A stretch of 44,739 bases of DNA from the NCBI GenBank assembly GCA_016278515.1, contig JADQBR010000037.1:1-44739 (forward strand), written 5' to 3'. Source of the DNA: Bacillota bacterium (GTDB lineage: Bacteria; Bacillota; JADQBR01). The notes below the pieces were generated by a model. That model searched no databases. It saw nothing but the letters and a program-made list of their open reading frames with translations, and was not told the DNA's origin. Below are positions 16,142 to 24,732 of this stretch, piece by piece. The first letter of the stretch is position 1. Each line of letters starts with the position of its first letter. The position numbers and the translations under genes were made by a program.

Positions 16142-17029
16142 TTGGATCAGGGAATAATTTTTGATATTCAAAAATACTCGATACACGATGGCCCAGGGAT
16201 ACGTACAACAATCTTTTTAAAGGGTTGTCCACTAAATTGTTGGTGGTGTCATAACCCCGAGAGCCAGAGTTTTAACAAGGAAGTTCTGTTTTGGGAGGAC
16301 AGGTGTATTGGGTGCGGCGATTGTCTAAAAGCTTGTCCGACTGGCGCCATAGAAAAAGAAAGTAACAACAAATGCATTCTATGTGGAAATTGTGTCAAGG
16401 CATGCAGTACCGGAGCCAGGGAACTAGTTGGCAGAAGAGTTACGGTATCGGAAGTGATAAAAGATATTGAAAAAGATCTGATTTTTTATGATCAGTCAGG
16501 TGGGGGAGCGACATTTTCCGGTGGGGAAGCAGTTTCCCAAATAGGTTTTTTGAAGAGCCTGTTAAAAGGCTGCAGGGAAAGAGAAATTCACACCGCATTA
16601 GATACAACTGGTTTTTGTGACAGAGAATATTTATTTCAGATAGCAGACTTGGTAGATTTGTTTTTATATGACTTAAAAATTATGGATGACCATAAGCATT
16701 TAAAATACACGGGGGTATCAAATAACCGTATTCTACAGAACTTACGAGAACTGTCCTTATGCCATGACAATATTGTAATCAGAATACCCATAATCCCAGA
16801 CGTGAACGATCACGATAATGATATTGATGCCATGGGTAAATTCATTAAAAGTTTGCTCAATGTGAGAGAGGTTAATATTCTTCCTTACCATAATACGGGC
16901 ATGGATAAATATAAGAGATTAAATATAGAATATTTGCTTTCGGGAGCTACGCCTCCGTCAAAGGATAAGATGGAGCATATCAAGAAACGGTTAGAGAGGT
17001 TTGGATTGCAAGTTCAAGTAGGAGGTTAG
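16142..17029 (+). CDS. glycyl-radical enzyme activating protein (radical SAM)
   Basis: A 295-residue activase that uses S-adenosylmethionine to place the glycyl radical on the enzyme encoded next. GIIFDIQKYSIHDGPGIRTTIFLKGC leads into the radical SAM motif CPLNCWWC (CX3CX2C). An inserted ferredoxin domain has CIGCGDCLKACP and CILCGNCVKAC, typical of activases for dehydratase-type glycyl radical enzymes. GGGATFSGGEA and ALDTTGF follow. TTG 16142 is chosen because AAGGTGAT lies just upstream and the family begins near here; GTG 16100 would add 14 unconserved residues. It is five bases before the hypD-like gene, whose binding site overlaps its stop. Confidence 0.92.
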   Translation: MDQGIIFDIQKYSIHDGPGIRTTIFLKGCPLNCWWCHNPESQSFNKEVLFWEDRCIGCGDCLKACPTGAIEKESNNKCILCGNCVKACSTGARELVGRRVTVSEVIKDIEKDLIFYDQSGGGATFSGGEAVSQIGFLKSLLKGCREREIHTALDTTGFCDREYLFQIADLVDLFLYDLKIMDDHKHLKYTGVSNNRILQNLRELSLCHDNIVIRIPIIPDVNDHDNDIDAMGKFIKSLLNVREVNILPYHNTGMDKYKRLNIEYLLSGATPPSKDKMEHIKKRLERFGLQVQVGG

Positions 17030-17034
17030 AAACG

Positions 17035-19401
17035 ATGAATGACCGTGTATCAAGATTAAGACAAAAGAGTCTGGAAACGCCGACCAGCGTATCTGCTGAG
17101 AGAGCCAAATTGATTACGCGTTTTTATAAAGAAAAGAAATACGGCAATGCAGTTTCTATTCCGGTCCAACGCGCATTGTCATTTGAGTATTTGTTAAAGA
17201 ACAAAGAGATCTACATTGGCGATGAAGAATTAATTGTGGGGGAGCGAGGGCCTGAACCAAAGGCTGCGCCAACTTATCCTGAACTATGCTGTCACAGTCT
17301 GGACGATTTGGAAATACTAAATAACCGGGAAAAAGTGGCTTACGCTGTAGATGAAAAGGTTATGGCCAACTACGGCGAGAAGATTATTCCCTTTTGGCAG
17401 GGAAAATCCATGCGGGACATTATCTTTAACGAGATGTCTCAGGAATGGAAAGACGCATATAGTGCAGGGATTTTTACTGAATTTATGGAGCAAAGGGCCC
17501 CCGGTCATACTGTGCTGGATAACAAAATCTATCACAAAGGGTTTCTAGACTTCATTAAAGACATCGACGTCAGTTTAAAAAACCTGGATTTATTAAATGA
17601 TCCCGAGGCTTATAATAAACGGGAAGAGCTGAAGGCAATGCGAATCTGTGCCCAAGCCATCATTGTCTATGCCCAACGGCATGCGGAAAAAGCCAAAGAG
17701 CTTTTGGTAGAGGAGAACGACCCTCAAAGGAAAAAAGAGTTGGAAAAGATTGTGCAAACATGCAGCCATGTTCCGGCAAATGCACCAAGGGACTTTTGGG
17801 AGGCTCTTCAGATCTACTGGTTTGTTCACTTAGGTGTAATTACGGAGTTAAACACATGGGATGCGTTTTGTCCCGGCAGGCTTGACCAGCACTTGTATCC
17901 TTTCTACAAAAAAGGCATGGAGAATGGAGAATTTAGCTCTGACCAGGCTAAGGAACTGTTGCAGTGTTTTTGGGTGAAATTCAACAATCACCCGGCACCT
18001 CCAAAGGTTGGCGTGACAGCAGAAGAAAGTGGTACTTATACTGATTTTGCCAACATCAACTCAGGGGGATTAAAGCCAGACGGAACTGACGGGGTTAATG
18101 ATGTTACTTACTTAGTTTTGGATGTCATTGACGAAATGCAAATGGTACAGCCTAGCAGTAACATTCAGCTTAGCCAAAAGAATCCAGACAGATTCTTAAA
18201 AAGTGCGTGTAAAATCATCAGAAAAGGTTGGGGCCAACCGTCCATATTTAACGCGGATGCCGTTGTGGAGGAACTTCTGATGTACGGAAAGTCAATTGAA
18301 GATGCCAGGCAGGGTGGAACCAGTGGTTGTGTGGAAGCCGGTGCTTTCGGTAAAGAAAGTTATATTTTAACTGGTTATTTCAATTTACCTAAGGTATTGG
18401 AAATCACCTTAAACAACGGTGTGGACCCAAGAAGTGGGCAGAAACTGGGACCGGAGACCGGAGAGGCGACGCAATTCAAGACTTATGACCAACTGTTATG
18501 CGCATTTAAAAAACAGTTAAATTATTTTTTGGAAGTTAAGATAAAAGGAAATAACATAATAGAAAGACTTTACGCCGACTATATGCCGTCACCTTTCTTG
18601 TCAATATTAATTGATGACTGTATTTCGAAGGGAAAGGATTATAATGCTGGGGGTGCTCGTTACGACACTACCTACATTCAAGGAGTAGGTATAGGAAGTA
18701 TCACTGATAGTATGTCAGCCATTAAATGCCATGTTTTTGAAGAGCAGAGAATACCCATAGAAGACTTGCTGCGGGTATTAGCTAATAACTTTACCGGTGA
18801 AGAAAAAATAAGACAAATGTTTCTAAACAAAACACTCAAGTATGGAAATGATGACGACTATGCTGACGACATTATGAAGGAGATTTTCACGGCTTTTCAT
18901 AGTGCCGTTAACGGCAGAAAGAATACGCGTGGAGGAATTTATAGGGTTAATATGCTGCCGACCACCTGTCACGTTTATTTCGGTTCTGTAATAGGTGCGC
19001 TGCCCGATGGCAGAATGGCAGGGGAACCATTATCCGAAGGAATATCACCAGCCCAGGGTTCTGATATCAAAGGGCCCACCGCTGTCATTAAATCTGCGTC
19101 AAAAATGGACCATGTTCATACGGGAGGAACATTACTTAATCAGAAGTTTACGCCCCAGGTTCTTCAGGGAGATGGAGGCATTAGCAATTTAGCGCACTTA
19201 GTTAGGTCTTATTTCAAGCTTGGAGGACATCACATTCAATTTAACGTAATAAGTGCAGATACTTTACGATTTGCACAGGAAACCCCGGAGAAGTATCGTG
19301 ACCTTATTGTCAGGGTAGCCGGATACAGTGATTATTTCTGTGATTTAAGCAAACCTTTACAGGATGAAATTATTGGAAGAACAGAGCATCAGTCTTTTTA
19401 A
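17035..19401 (+). CDS. hypD: glycyl radical enzyme, probable trans-4-hydroxy-L-proline dehydratase
   Basis: A 788-residue glycyl radical enzyme. The radical site is Gly763 in VRVAGYSDYF and the thiyl residue is Cys432 in GTSGCVEAG, with Glu434 two residues on. In the characterised Clostridioides difficile HypD the corresponding residues are, from memory, Cys434, Glu436 and Gly765, so length and spacing agree within two residues. The ending LQDEIIGRTEHQSF is also HypD-like. HypD removes water from trans-4-hydroxy-L-proline to give pyrroline-5-carboxylate. Gut clostridia usually keep proC beside it; none is present here. Surrounding hydroxyproline genes support the call, though related dehydratases for other isomers cannot be excluded. 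Do not confuse with hydrogenase maturation HypD. Confidence 0.87.
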   Translation: MNDRVSRLRQKSLETPTSVSAERAKLITRFYKEKKYGNAVSIPVQRALSFEYLLKNKEIYIGDEELIVGERGPEPKAAPTYPELCCHSLDDLEILNNREKVAYAVDEKVMANYGEKIIPFWQGKSMRDIIFNEMSQEWKDAYSAGIFTEFMEQRAPGHTVLDNKIYHKGFLDFIKDIDVSLKNLDLLNDPEAYNKREELKAMRICAQAIIVYAQRHAEKAKELLVEENDPQRKKELEKIVQTCSHVPANAPRDFWEALQIYWFVHLGVITELNTWDAFCPGRLDQHLYPFYKKGMENGEFSSDQAKELLQCFWVKFNNHPAPPKVGVTAEESGTYTDFANINSGGLKPDGTDGVNDVTYLVLDVIDEMQMVQPSSNIQLSQKNPDRFLKSACKIIRKGWGQPSIFNADAVVEELLMYGKSIEDARQGGTSGCVEAGAFGKESYILTGYFNLPKVLEITLNNGVDPRSGQKLGPETGEATQFKTYDQLLCAFKKQLNYFLEVKIKGNNIIERLYADYMPSPFLSILIDDCISKGKDYNAGGARYDTTYIQGVGIGSITDSMSAIKCHVFEEQRIPIEDLLRVLANNFTGEEKIRQMFLNKTLKYGNDDDYADDIMKEIFTAFHSAVNGRKNTRGGIYRVNMLPTTCHVYFGSVIGALPDGRMAGEPLSEGISPAQGSDIKGPTAVIKSASKMDHVHTGGTLLNQKFTPQVLQGDGGISNLAHLVRSYFKLGGHHIQFNVISADTLRFAQETPEKYRDLIVRVAGYSDYFCDLSKPLQDEIIGRTEHQSF

Positions 19402-19483
19402 ATGCTCTTAGAAAGCATAAGTATGTAACAAGTTTACCCCTTCATAGCTGGAGGGTAGATATCATGTATTAGATATTAAAGGG

Positions 19484-19501
19484 GAAACTGGCGTCAGTTT
19501 C
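19484..19501 (+). other. small intercistronic hairpin before aconitase X
   Basis: GAAACTG, loop GCGT, CAGTTTC form a perfect 7-bp stem within the 133-bp gap between the hypD-like and aconitase X genes. CCCCTT (19437-19442) and AAGGGG (19479-19484) can also pair around it. There is no T-run; possible mRNA processing or attenuation site. Confidence 0.4.
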
Positions 19502-19534
19502 TCCTTAAATGTATGTTAAGTTGGAGGGGATTAG

Positions 19535-20770
19535 ATGAAGTTAACCGTAGAAGAAAAGCGTTTGCTCAATGGCGAACGGGGTGGTGCTGCCCGGTTGGCT
19601 ATGGAGATAATTGTCCGTCTTGGGGAACTTTATGGAGCTAAGGAACTAATGCCTATTTCTCAGGCTCATATCGACGGGTGTTTGTATACGGCAGTAGGAG
19701 AAGCCGGGCTGGAGTTTGCAGAAAAGTTATATGGTCTAGGCGCACAAGTAGTGGTGCCAACATCCCTCAATGCTACCTCTAGAGATATAGTTGAGTGGTC
19801 TAACCATAAAGTGGGTCTTGACTTTTCAGAGAAGAACATTCGAATGGAACAGGCCTATGTAGGCATGGGAGCGGTGCCTACATGGACTTGCGCTCCATAT
19901 CAAGCAGGATTGGTGCCAAGATTTGGCCAACAAATCGCATGGGCAGAATCAAATGCAATAGTTTATGCCAATTCGGTAATCGGTGCCCGGACTGAACGAT
20001 ATGGGGATTATACGGATATCTGCTGTGCCATTGTGGGCAGGGTGCCTAAGTTTGGCCTACACTTAAAGGAAAATCGCAGAGGACGTATTCATATAAGTTG
20101 CGAAGGGCTGTCCCTTGCCACCACTGCCGATTTTGCCGTTTTAGGGTATGTTGTAGGTGAATTAGCCAAAGATTTAATACCGGTGTTGACAGGAATGCCA
20201 ACATGGATTACCTCGGATCATTTGAAAGCCTTTGGAGCTGCCGCTGCTTCCTCCGGTTCAGTAGCGATGTTTCATATGGTCGGGATAACTCCCGAAGCTC
20301 CCGACTTTAAAACCGCTTTCCAAGGAGTAAAACCTGAGGTAGAATTATCTATATCAGATTTAATGTTGAAAAGTAAAAGGAACAGTTTGTCAAGTGTGGA
20401 CGTTACAGCAGTTGACATTGTTACCGTAGGGTGTCCTCACTTGTCTGCCGCGGAGCTGATAAAAATAGCTGCATTGATAAATGGACGACAGGTTTCAAGT
20501 AACATAGAATTATGGTTAAACACAAATAATACGGCTTACAACTGGCTGGAGAACACCAGCGTTATCTCTGATTTAAAAAAATCAGGTGCCAAGATTTTTA
20601 GAGATACCTGCTTTGTTAATACCGATCTTAGCGGTTGGGGGTTTAAAACGGTTATGACCAATTCAGGCAAATATGCCCACTATGTTCCCAGCAGAAACGG
20701 CATGAAGGTTGCTTTTGCTGATTTGGATAAATGTATCGAAACGGCTGTGTCCGGACGAATTGATAACTAA
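19535..20770 (+). CDS. aconitase X large (catalytic) subunit; likely cis-3-hydroxy-L-proline dehydratase
   Basis: A 411-residue aconitase X catalytic subunit (formerly DUF521). Seen: AHIDGCLYTAVGEAGLEFAEKL, VPTSLNATSRDI, WTCAPYQAGLVPRFGQQIAWAESNAIVYANSVIGARTERYGD, and cysteines 119, 300 (VGCPHLS) and 359 (RDTCF), the expected Fe-S ligands. Characterised members are cis-3-hydroxy-L-proline dehydratases in bacteria and phosphomevalonate dehydratases in archaea. This genome makes isoprenoids by the MEP route (ispD and ispF are in the window), and the gene sits in a hydroxyproline island, so the first role is favoured. The swivel subunit is the separate next gene. Confidence 0.88.
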   Translation: MKLTVEEKRLLNGERGGAARLAMEIIVRLGELYGAKELMPISQAHIDGCLYTAVGEAGLEFAEKLYGLGAQVVVPTSLNATSRDIVEWSNHKVGLDFSEKNIRMEQAYVGMGAVPTWTCAPYQAGLVPRFGQQIAWAESNAIVYANSVIGARTERYGDYTDICCAIVGRVPKFGLHLKENRRGRIHISCEGLSLATTADFAVLGYVVGELAKDLIPVLTGMPTWITSDHLKAFGAAAASSGSVAMFHMVGITPEAPDFKTAFQGVKPEVELSISDLMLKSKRNSLSSVDVTAVDIVTVGCPHLSAAELIKIAALINGRQVSSNIELWLNTNNTAYNWLENTSVISDLKKSGAKIFRDTCFVNTDLSGWGFKTVMTNSGKYAHYVPSRNGMKVAFADLDKCIETAVSGRIDN

Positions 20771-20784
20771 GAGGAGGAGAGAAG

Positions 20785-21198
20785 ATGGAACTTAAAATTC
20801 CTGTGCAACCGGTGGTTAAAGGAAATGCTAAAGGCAGTTTGGTAGTTTCCCAACAACCATTCAGTTTCTTCGGCGGATTTGATTTTAATTCGGGCATGGT
20901 TGTTGATCCCAGAAGCGATGTGTATCAGAAAAGCTTAAAGAACAAAATATTTGCTTATCCTGCGGGTAAAGGTTCCAGCAGTACCGCAGGAGTTATTTTG
21001 GAGGCTTTAAAACAGGGAGTTGCCCCCAGAGCAATCATAAATGTTGATGCAGAAAAGATTTTAGCAGTGGGCGCAATTGTTGCAGAAGTAGTATTTAATT
21101 GGAGCATTCCCATCGTTAGCGTAAGTAAGGAGGATTTTGCCCGATTGACAACCGGAAAACAGGTTGAAATCAGGGATGGGGAGATCATCATAGACTAA
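20785..21198 (+). CDS. aconitase X small (swivel) subunit
   Basis: A 137-residue swivelling domain (formerly DUF126) that closes over the catalytic subunit. FGGFDFNSGMVVDPRSD and FAYPAGKGSSSTAGVILEAL match the family's glycine-rich substrate loops. In some bacteria this domain is fused to the large subunit; here it is split, 14 bp apart, with GAGGAGGAG in front. It is needed for activity and should not be annotated as an independent enzyme. Confidence 0.88.
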   Translation: MELKIPVQPVVKGNAKGSLVVSQQPFSFFGGFDFNSGMVVDPRSDVYQKSLKNKIFAYPAGKGSSSTAGVILEALKQGVAPRAIINVDAEKILAVGAIVAEVVFNWSIPIVSVSKEDFARLTTGKQVEIRDGEIIID

Positions 21199-21218
21199 CT
21201 GACTAAGAGGGGAGAAAT

Positions 21219-21959
21219 ATGGAACTAGCAAACCAGATTGAAAACATTATTAATGACTGTGTACGTAATAGTAATAACAAAACTAAATATCGTGAACCTT
21301 TAATTGGATTTGCTGCTGCACAAGATCCTCTGTTTTTACAATTAAAGGAGATCATTGGGGACTATTATCTCCAACCGGTTGACTTGCTGCCGGGGGCGAA
21401 AACCGTAGTAGCCTTTTTTCTTCCGTTTAGCAAAAGTATAGTGATGGCAAACAGAGGTTCTCAGGTAGCAAGGGAGTGGGCTCTTGCTTATGTGGAAACA
21501 AATAATTTGATTAGCGAGACATGCGGCAAATTAAAATCTGAGCTGAATGTTTTGGGAATAACCACTGCTTCAGAAAAGGCTACCCATAATTTTAACGAAG
21601 AAGACTTGACTGCTCCTTGGTCTCATAAAAGTACTGCCTATATTGCCGGGCTGGGGACTTTTGGTTTACACCGGATGCTAATAACTACAGCGGGGTGTGC
21701 GGGTCGTTTCGGGAGCATAATCATTTCAGCGGAAATCCCACCTACTGACAGGCCGGAAGGGGAATACTGCCGTTATAAAGCTGACCAGAAATGTGCGTCT
21801 TGTGTAAGGAATTGTCCTACGGGAGCGCTGCAGGTTGATGGCCTTGATAAGTTTAAGTGTTACAAACAGCTGCTGGAAATGGATCAGCAATTTTCAGATT
21901 TGGGCCTCTGTGACGCCTGTGGGAAATGCGCTGTAGGACCTTGTGCCTTGGGAGAATAG
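21219..21959 (+). CDS. QueG-like (epoxyqueuosine reductase-related) iron-sulfur protein
   Basis: A 246-residue protein related to the Fe-S/cobalamin reductases of the QueG group. LLPGAKTVVAFFLPFSK and STAYIAGLGTFGLHRMLITTAGCAGRFGSIIISAEI correspond to the cobalamin-domain strands of QueG. The C-terminal half has CASCVRNCPTGAL and CDACGKCAVGPC cluster ligands. It is well short of the 350-390 residues of true QueG and lacks its C-terminal region, so tRNA modification is unlikely. It is the last gene of the hypD-aconitase X operon, 20 bp after the swivel subunit, which suggests an auxiliary redox role for one of those oxygen-sensitive enzymes, but this is a guess. Confidence 0.75.
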   Translation: MELANQIENIINDCVRNSNNKTKYREPLIGFAAAQDPLFLQLKEIIGDYYLQPVDLLPGAKTVVAFFLPFSKSIVMANRGSQVAREWALAYVETNNLISETCGKLKSELNVLGITTASEKATHNFNEEDLTAPWSHKSTAYIAGLGTFGLHRMLITTAGCAGRFGSIIISAEIPPTDRPEGEYCRYKADQKCASCVRNCPTGALQVDGLDKFKCYKQLLEMDQQFSDLGLCDACGKCAVGPCALGE

Positions 21960-22044
21960 ATAGTTGGACAACCCGGCATTGTTAAAAAGGAAGCCTAGCA
22001 GAATACCACCAGGAATATAGGAAATTTTATGCTAATGAATAAGC

Positions 22045-22083
22045 AATAAGCAGCTAAGAGAGGACTCTCGGCTGCTTATTTTC
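22045..22083 (+). terminator. terminator of hydroxyproline block B
   Basis: AATAAGCAGC pairs with GCTGCTTATT around an inner GAGAG/CTCTC stem, followed by TTC. It is a strong hairpin 86 bp after the QueG-like gene and marks the end of the catabolic island. Confidence 0.8.
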
Positions 22084-22242
22084 AATATTGTTTAAATATA
22101 TTATGATCGGCATAAAGTGCACTTTATTCGACAATTAATAAATACAGCCTTCTGCAACTGCAAAGTAAAATCGGCAACAAAAGGAGTATTCAAAGCTTTA
22201 AATGTCCATAATAACGGTAAATATTTTAAGGAGGTTTTGATA

Positions 22243-23580
22243 ATGCCAGCGTTTCATGGAACTATGAGTGTTAACGAAAAAGGGCACTTAGAGATAGGTG
22301 GATGTGATACGATAAAACTTGCAGAGAGGTTTGGCACGCCCCTTTATGTAATGGATGAAAATGAAATTAGGAGGCGTTGCAGAGAGTATAAACAGGCTTT
22401 TCAACAGCGCTATCCCAATGCAGAGGTGCTTTATGCTTGTAAGGCCTTTACTAGTCTGGCCATGTGCCAGTTAATTGAGCAAGAAGGCATGGGTTTGGAT
22501 GTAGTGTCCGGGGGGGAAGTCTATATTGCCTTGCAGGCAGGTTTTCCCGCGGACCGAATATATGTACATGGAAACAACAAAAGCAGAGAAGAGTTGAGTA
22601 TAGCAATTGACGCAGGTGTCAAAAAGATTGTGGTGGATAATTTTTGGGAACTGGAGATGCTGATGGATTTACTGACTGAAAAAAAAGAAGTGGTGGACAT
22701 ACTGCTGAGAATAACGCCTGAAGTGCAAGCCAGTACACATGATTATATCCAAACGGGACAGCAGGATTCTAAATTTGGGTTTAGCTTACATGACGGAGGA
22801 GCGATGACTGCAGTTGAGCAGGCACTGAGAAGTGATAATATTAATCTACAAGGTATACATTGCCATATTGGTTCGCAGATTTTTAACCCTGAGAGCTATC
22901 AGGCTACAGCCAGTGTTGCTTTAGATTTTTTTCGCACAGTTAAAGAGCAGCATAACTACGTACTAAACGTACTTGACTTGGGTGGTGGACTGGGAATAAG
23001 ATATGTTGAAGGTCAAAACCCACCCAGCATTGATGAATTCGTTGGAGCCATAACCAACACTGTTGTTAAAAAAGCCAACGAATTTCAGCTGCCTCTACCG
23101 AAAATAATATTAGAACCAGGCCGCTCTATCGCCGGTGAAGCCGGAATTACTCTTTACTCAATTGGTTCCAAAAAAGAGATACCAGATATTCGTACTTATT
23201 ATGCAGTAGACGGCGGAATGCCCAATAATCCTAGGCCAGCCTTATACGATGCGGAATATGAAGCAATTGTTGCAAATAAAGCCAATCAGGAACCTAATCA
23301 ACAAATTACAATCGCTGGGAAATGCTGTGAAAGTGGGGACATTTTAATATGGGATTTAGCTGTACCCGATATAGACCACGAGGATGTGCTGGCAGTACTG
23401 TGTACTGGTGCATATACATATTCAATGTCCAGCAATTATAACGGTCTGCCCAGACCGTCCATGGTCCTTGTGAGAGAAGGTAAAGCAAAGCTGATTATTC
23501 AACGGGAAACCTATAAGGACATTATAAAGAACCACCTGCGCTTGGAGGAATATCAGGTGTTCACCGAACATTGGAGTTGA
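22243..23580 (+). CDS. lysA: diaminopimelate decarboxylase
   Basis: PLP-dependent decarboxylation of meso-diaminopimelate to L-lysine, the last step of lysine synthesis. The 445-residue protein has the alanine racemase-like barrel with the PLP lysine in LYACKAF, SGGEVYIALQAG, HGNNKS, KFGFS, HCHIGSQI, EPGRSIAGEAG and the active-site cysteine in CCESGDIL. ATG 22243 follows AAGGAGG; the frame is open upstream to 22117 without support. It stands alone after a terminator. D-amino-acid or ornithine decarboxylases share the fold, but the motifs fit LysA well. Confidence 0.92.
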   Translation: MPAFHGTMSVNEKGHLEIGGCDTIKLAERFGTPLYVMDENEIRRRCREYKQAFQQRYPNAEVLYACKAFTSLAMCQLIEQEGMGLDVVSGGEVYIALQAGFPADRIYVHGNNKSREELSIAIDAGVKKIVVDNFWELEMLMDLLTEKKEVVDILLRITPEVQASTHDYIQTGQQDSKFGFSLHDGGAMTAVEQALRSDNINLQGIHCHIGSQIFNPESYQATASVALDFFRTVKEQHNYVLNVLDLGGGLGIRYVEGQNPPSIDEFVGAITNTVVKKANEFQLPLPKIILEPGRSIAGEAGITLYSIGSKKEIPDIRTYYAVDGGMPNNPRPALYDAEYEAIVANKANQEPNQQITIAGKCCESGDILIWDLAVPDIDHEDVLAVLCTGAYTYSMSSNYNGLPRPSMVLVREGKAKLIIQRETYKDIIKNHLRLEEYQVFTEHWS

Positions 23581-23690
23581 AGAATTGGAACTTCGAGACA
23601 ATGTGGTTGATAAATTTCATATTGAAAGTAAATGACCAATTGGGTTAGAATGTATAAGATTACTAATGTAACTGAAAAGAGGGTATGGTT

Positions 23691-24110
23691 GTGATTACTA
23701 AAGCAACATTTGTCAATGGAGGCAAAAACGGAGCATACATCACATGGGAACTAGCTAAGACCATTGTACCCGTCTATTTCTTAATAACTTTTTTAAAACA
23801 TACTCCCGTGATAGGATGGATTGCTAAATATTTTGCTCCGGTCATGGCTATTTTTGGATTGCCGGGAGATGCTTCTCTTCCTCTGGTACTAGGGAATGTG
23901 CTAAATCCCTATTTTGCATTAGCGGCAATCATCCCTCTTGATTTAACAGGTAAAGAGATAACTATATTATCCACTATGTTGTTATTAAGCCATAGCTTGT
24001 TTGTGGAAACAGCCATTAACAAAAAGACTGGTATTAAAGTGAAAGGAATTCTTTTACTGCGGCTCGGCTCAGCCATTATGGCAGGTATAATGCTTAATCT
24101 GTTTCTTTAA
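23691..24110 (+). CDS. small Gate-domain (nucleoside recognition/SpmA-SpmB-like) membrane protein
   Basis: A hydrophobic protein of about 139 residues with three to four membrane segments. LPLVLGNVLNPYFALAAIIPLDL and LSHSLFVETAI match the Gate domain found in nucleoside transporters and spore maturation proteins SpmA/SpmB. GTG 23691 is preferred because AGAGGG lies seven bases upstream; ATG 23685 is almost on top of that site. It pairs with the next gene, which carries the other half of the same fold. Substrate unknown. Confidence 0.75.
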   Translation: MITKATFVNGGKNGAYITWELAKTIVPVYFLITFLKHTPVIGWIAKYFAPVMAIFGLPGDASLPLVLGNVLNPYFALAAIIPLDLTGKEITILSTMLLLSHSLFVETAINKKTGIKVKGILLLRLGSAIMAGIMLNLFL

Positions 24111-24136
24111 GAGGATGTTTTAGGGGAGGGTTATCA

Positions 24137-24616
24137 ATGGATATAATAGCCGTTGTTCAGGAGATGGTGGTGGGGGGATTTAAGAGTATTTTCGGAATTG
24201 CGATTATTGTCTTCCCGCTAATGGTAGTGTTGGAAATTATTAAAGACTTGAAACTATTTGATAAGGTGTCCTTTCTCACAAAGCCCATTAGTCGATTGTT
24301 TAATATTTCGGATGAAGCGGGAATGCCGATATTAACTGGGCTGATTTTCGGCATTACTTATGGGGCTGGAGCCATAATTCAATCAGCGAGAGAAGGGGCC
24401 ATGAATGAGAGGGATCTCTATGTTGTAAATACATTCTTAGTTCTTTGCCACGGCATATTTGAAGATACTATTCTCTTTGCTGCTGTAGGTGCAAACATCT
24501 ATATCATATTAATATTTCGCGTATTTACGGCCGTAGCAATTACCTTTTTAATTTCCCGCTTTGTCAAAGAAAATCAAGCGGTTGCCAAAACAACGTTTTC
24601 AGATTTTAAAGGCTAA
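24137..24616 (+). CDS. Gate-domain membrane protein, partner of the preceding gene
   Basis: A 159-residue membrane protein with four or more hydrophobic segments. MPILTGLIFGITYGAGAIIQSARE and LVLCHGIFEDTILFAAVGA are the Gate-domain pattern (CHxxxEDT). It begins 26 bp after its partner with GGGGAGG in front. The pair may form one membrane complex, as SpmA and SpmB are thought to. The role in transport is inferred from the domain only. Confidence 0.78.
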   Translation: MDIIAVVQEMVVGGFKSIFGIAIIVFPLMVVLEIIKDLKLFDKVSFLTKPISRLFNISDEAGMPILTGLIFGITYGAGAIIQSAREGAMNERDLYVVNTFLVLCHGIFEDTILFAAVGANIYIILIFRVFTAVAITFLISRFVKENQAVAKTTFSDFKG

Positions 24617-24676
24617 AGCAAGAGGCCCTATTGACCGGCCATACTTTTGCTAAATCAGCACGTTATAGCTTCATGT

Positions 24677-24714
24677 AAAAGAAGCCTTGCCGCAAAAGTG
24701 GTAAGGCTTCTTAG
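24677..24714 (-). terminator. terminator, mainly for the minus-strand acyl-CoA synthetase gene
   Basis: AAGAAGCCTTGCC (24679-24691) pairs with GGTAAGGCTTCTT (24700-24712), one G-U pair. Read on the minus strand it is followed by TTTTAC, so it ends the convergent gene there; it may also stop the plus-strand Gate operon. Confidence 0.75.
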
Positions 24715-24732
24715 GGGTATAAGAAATTCAAT

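Noticed and set aside
19535-21198. Aconitase X as archaeal-type phosphomevalonate dehydratase
   Set aside because: ispD and ispF show a MEP pathway, and the gene sits in a hydroxyproline island.
21219-21959. Genuine epoxyqueuosine reductase QueG
   Set aside because: The protein is too short, lacks the C-terminal region, and its operon has no tRNA-modification genes.
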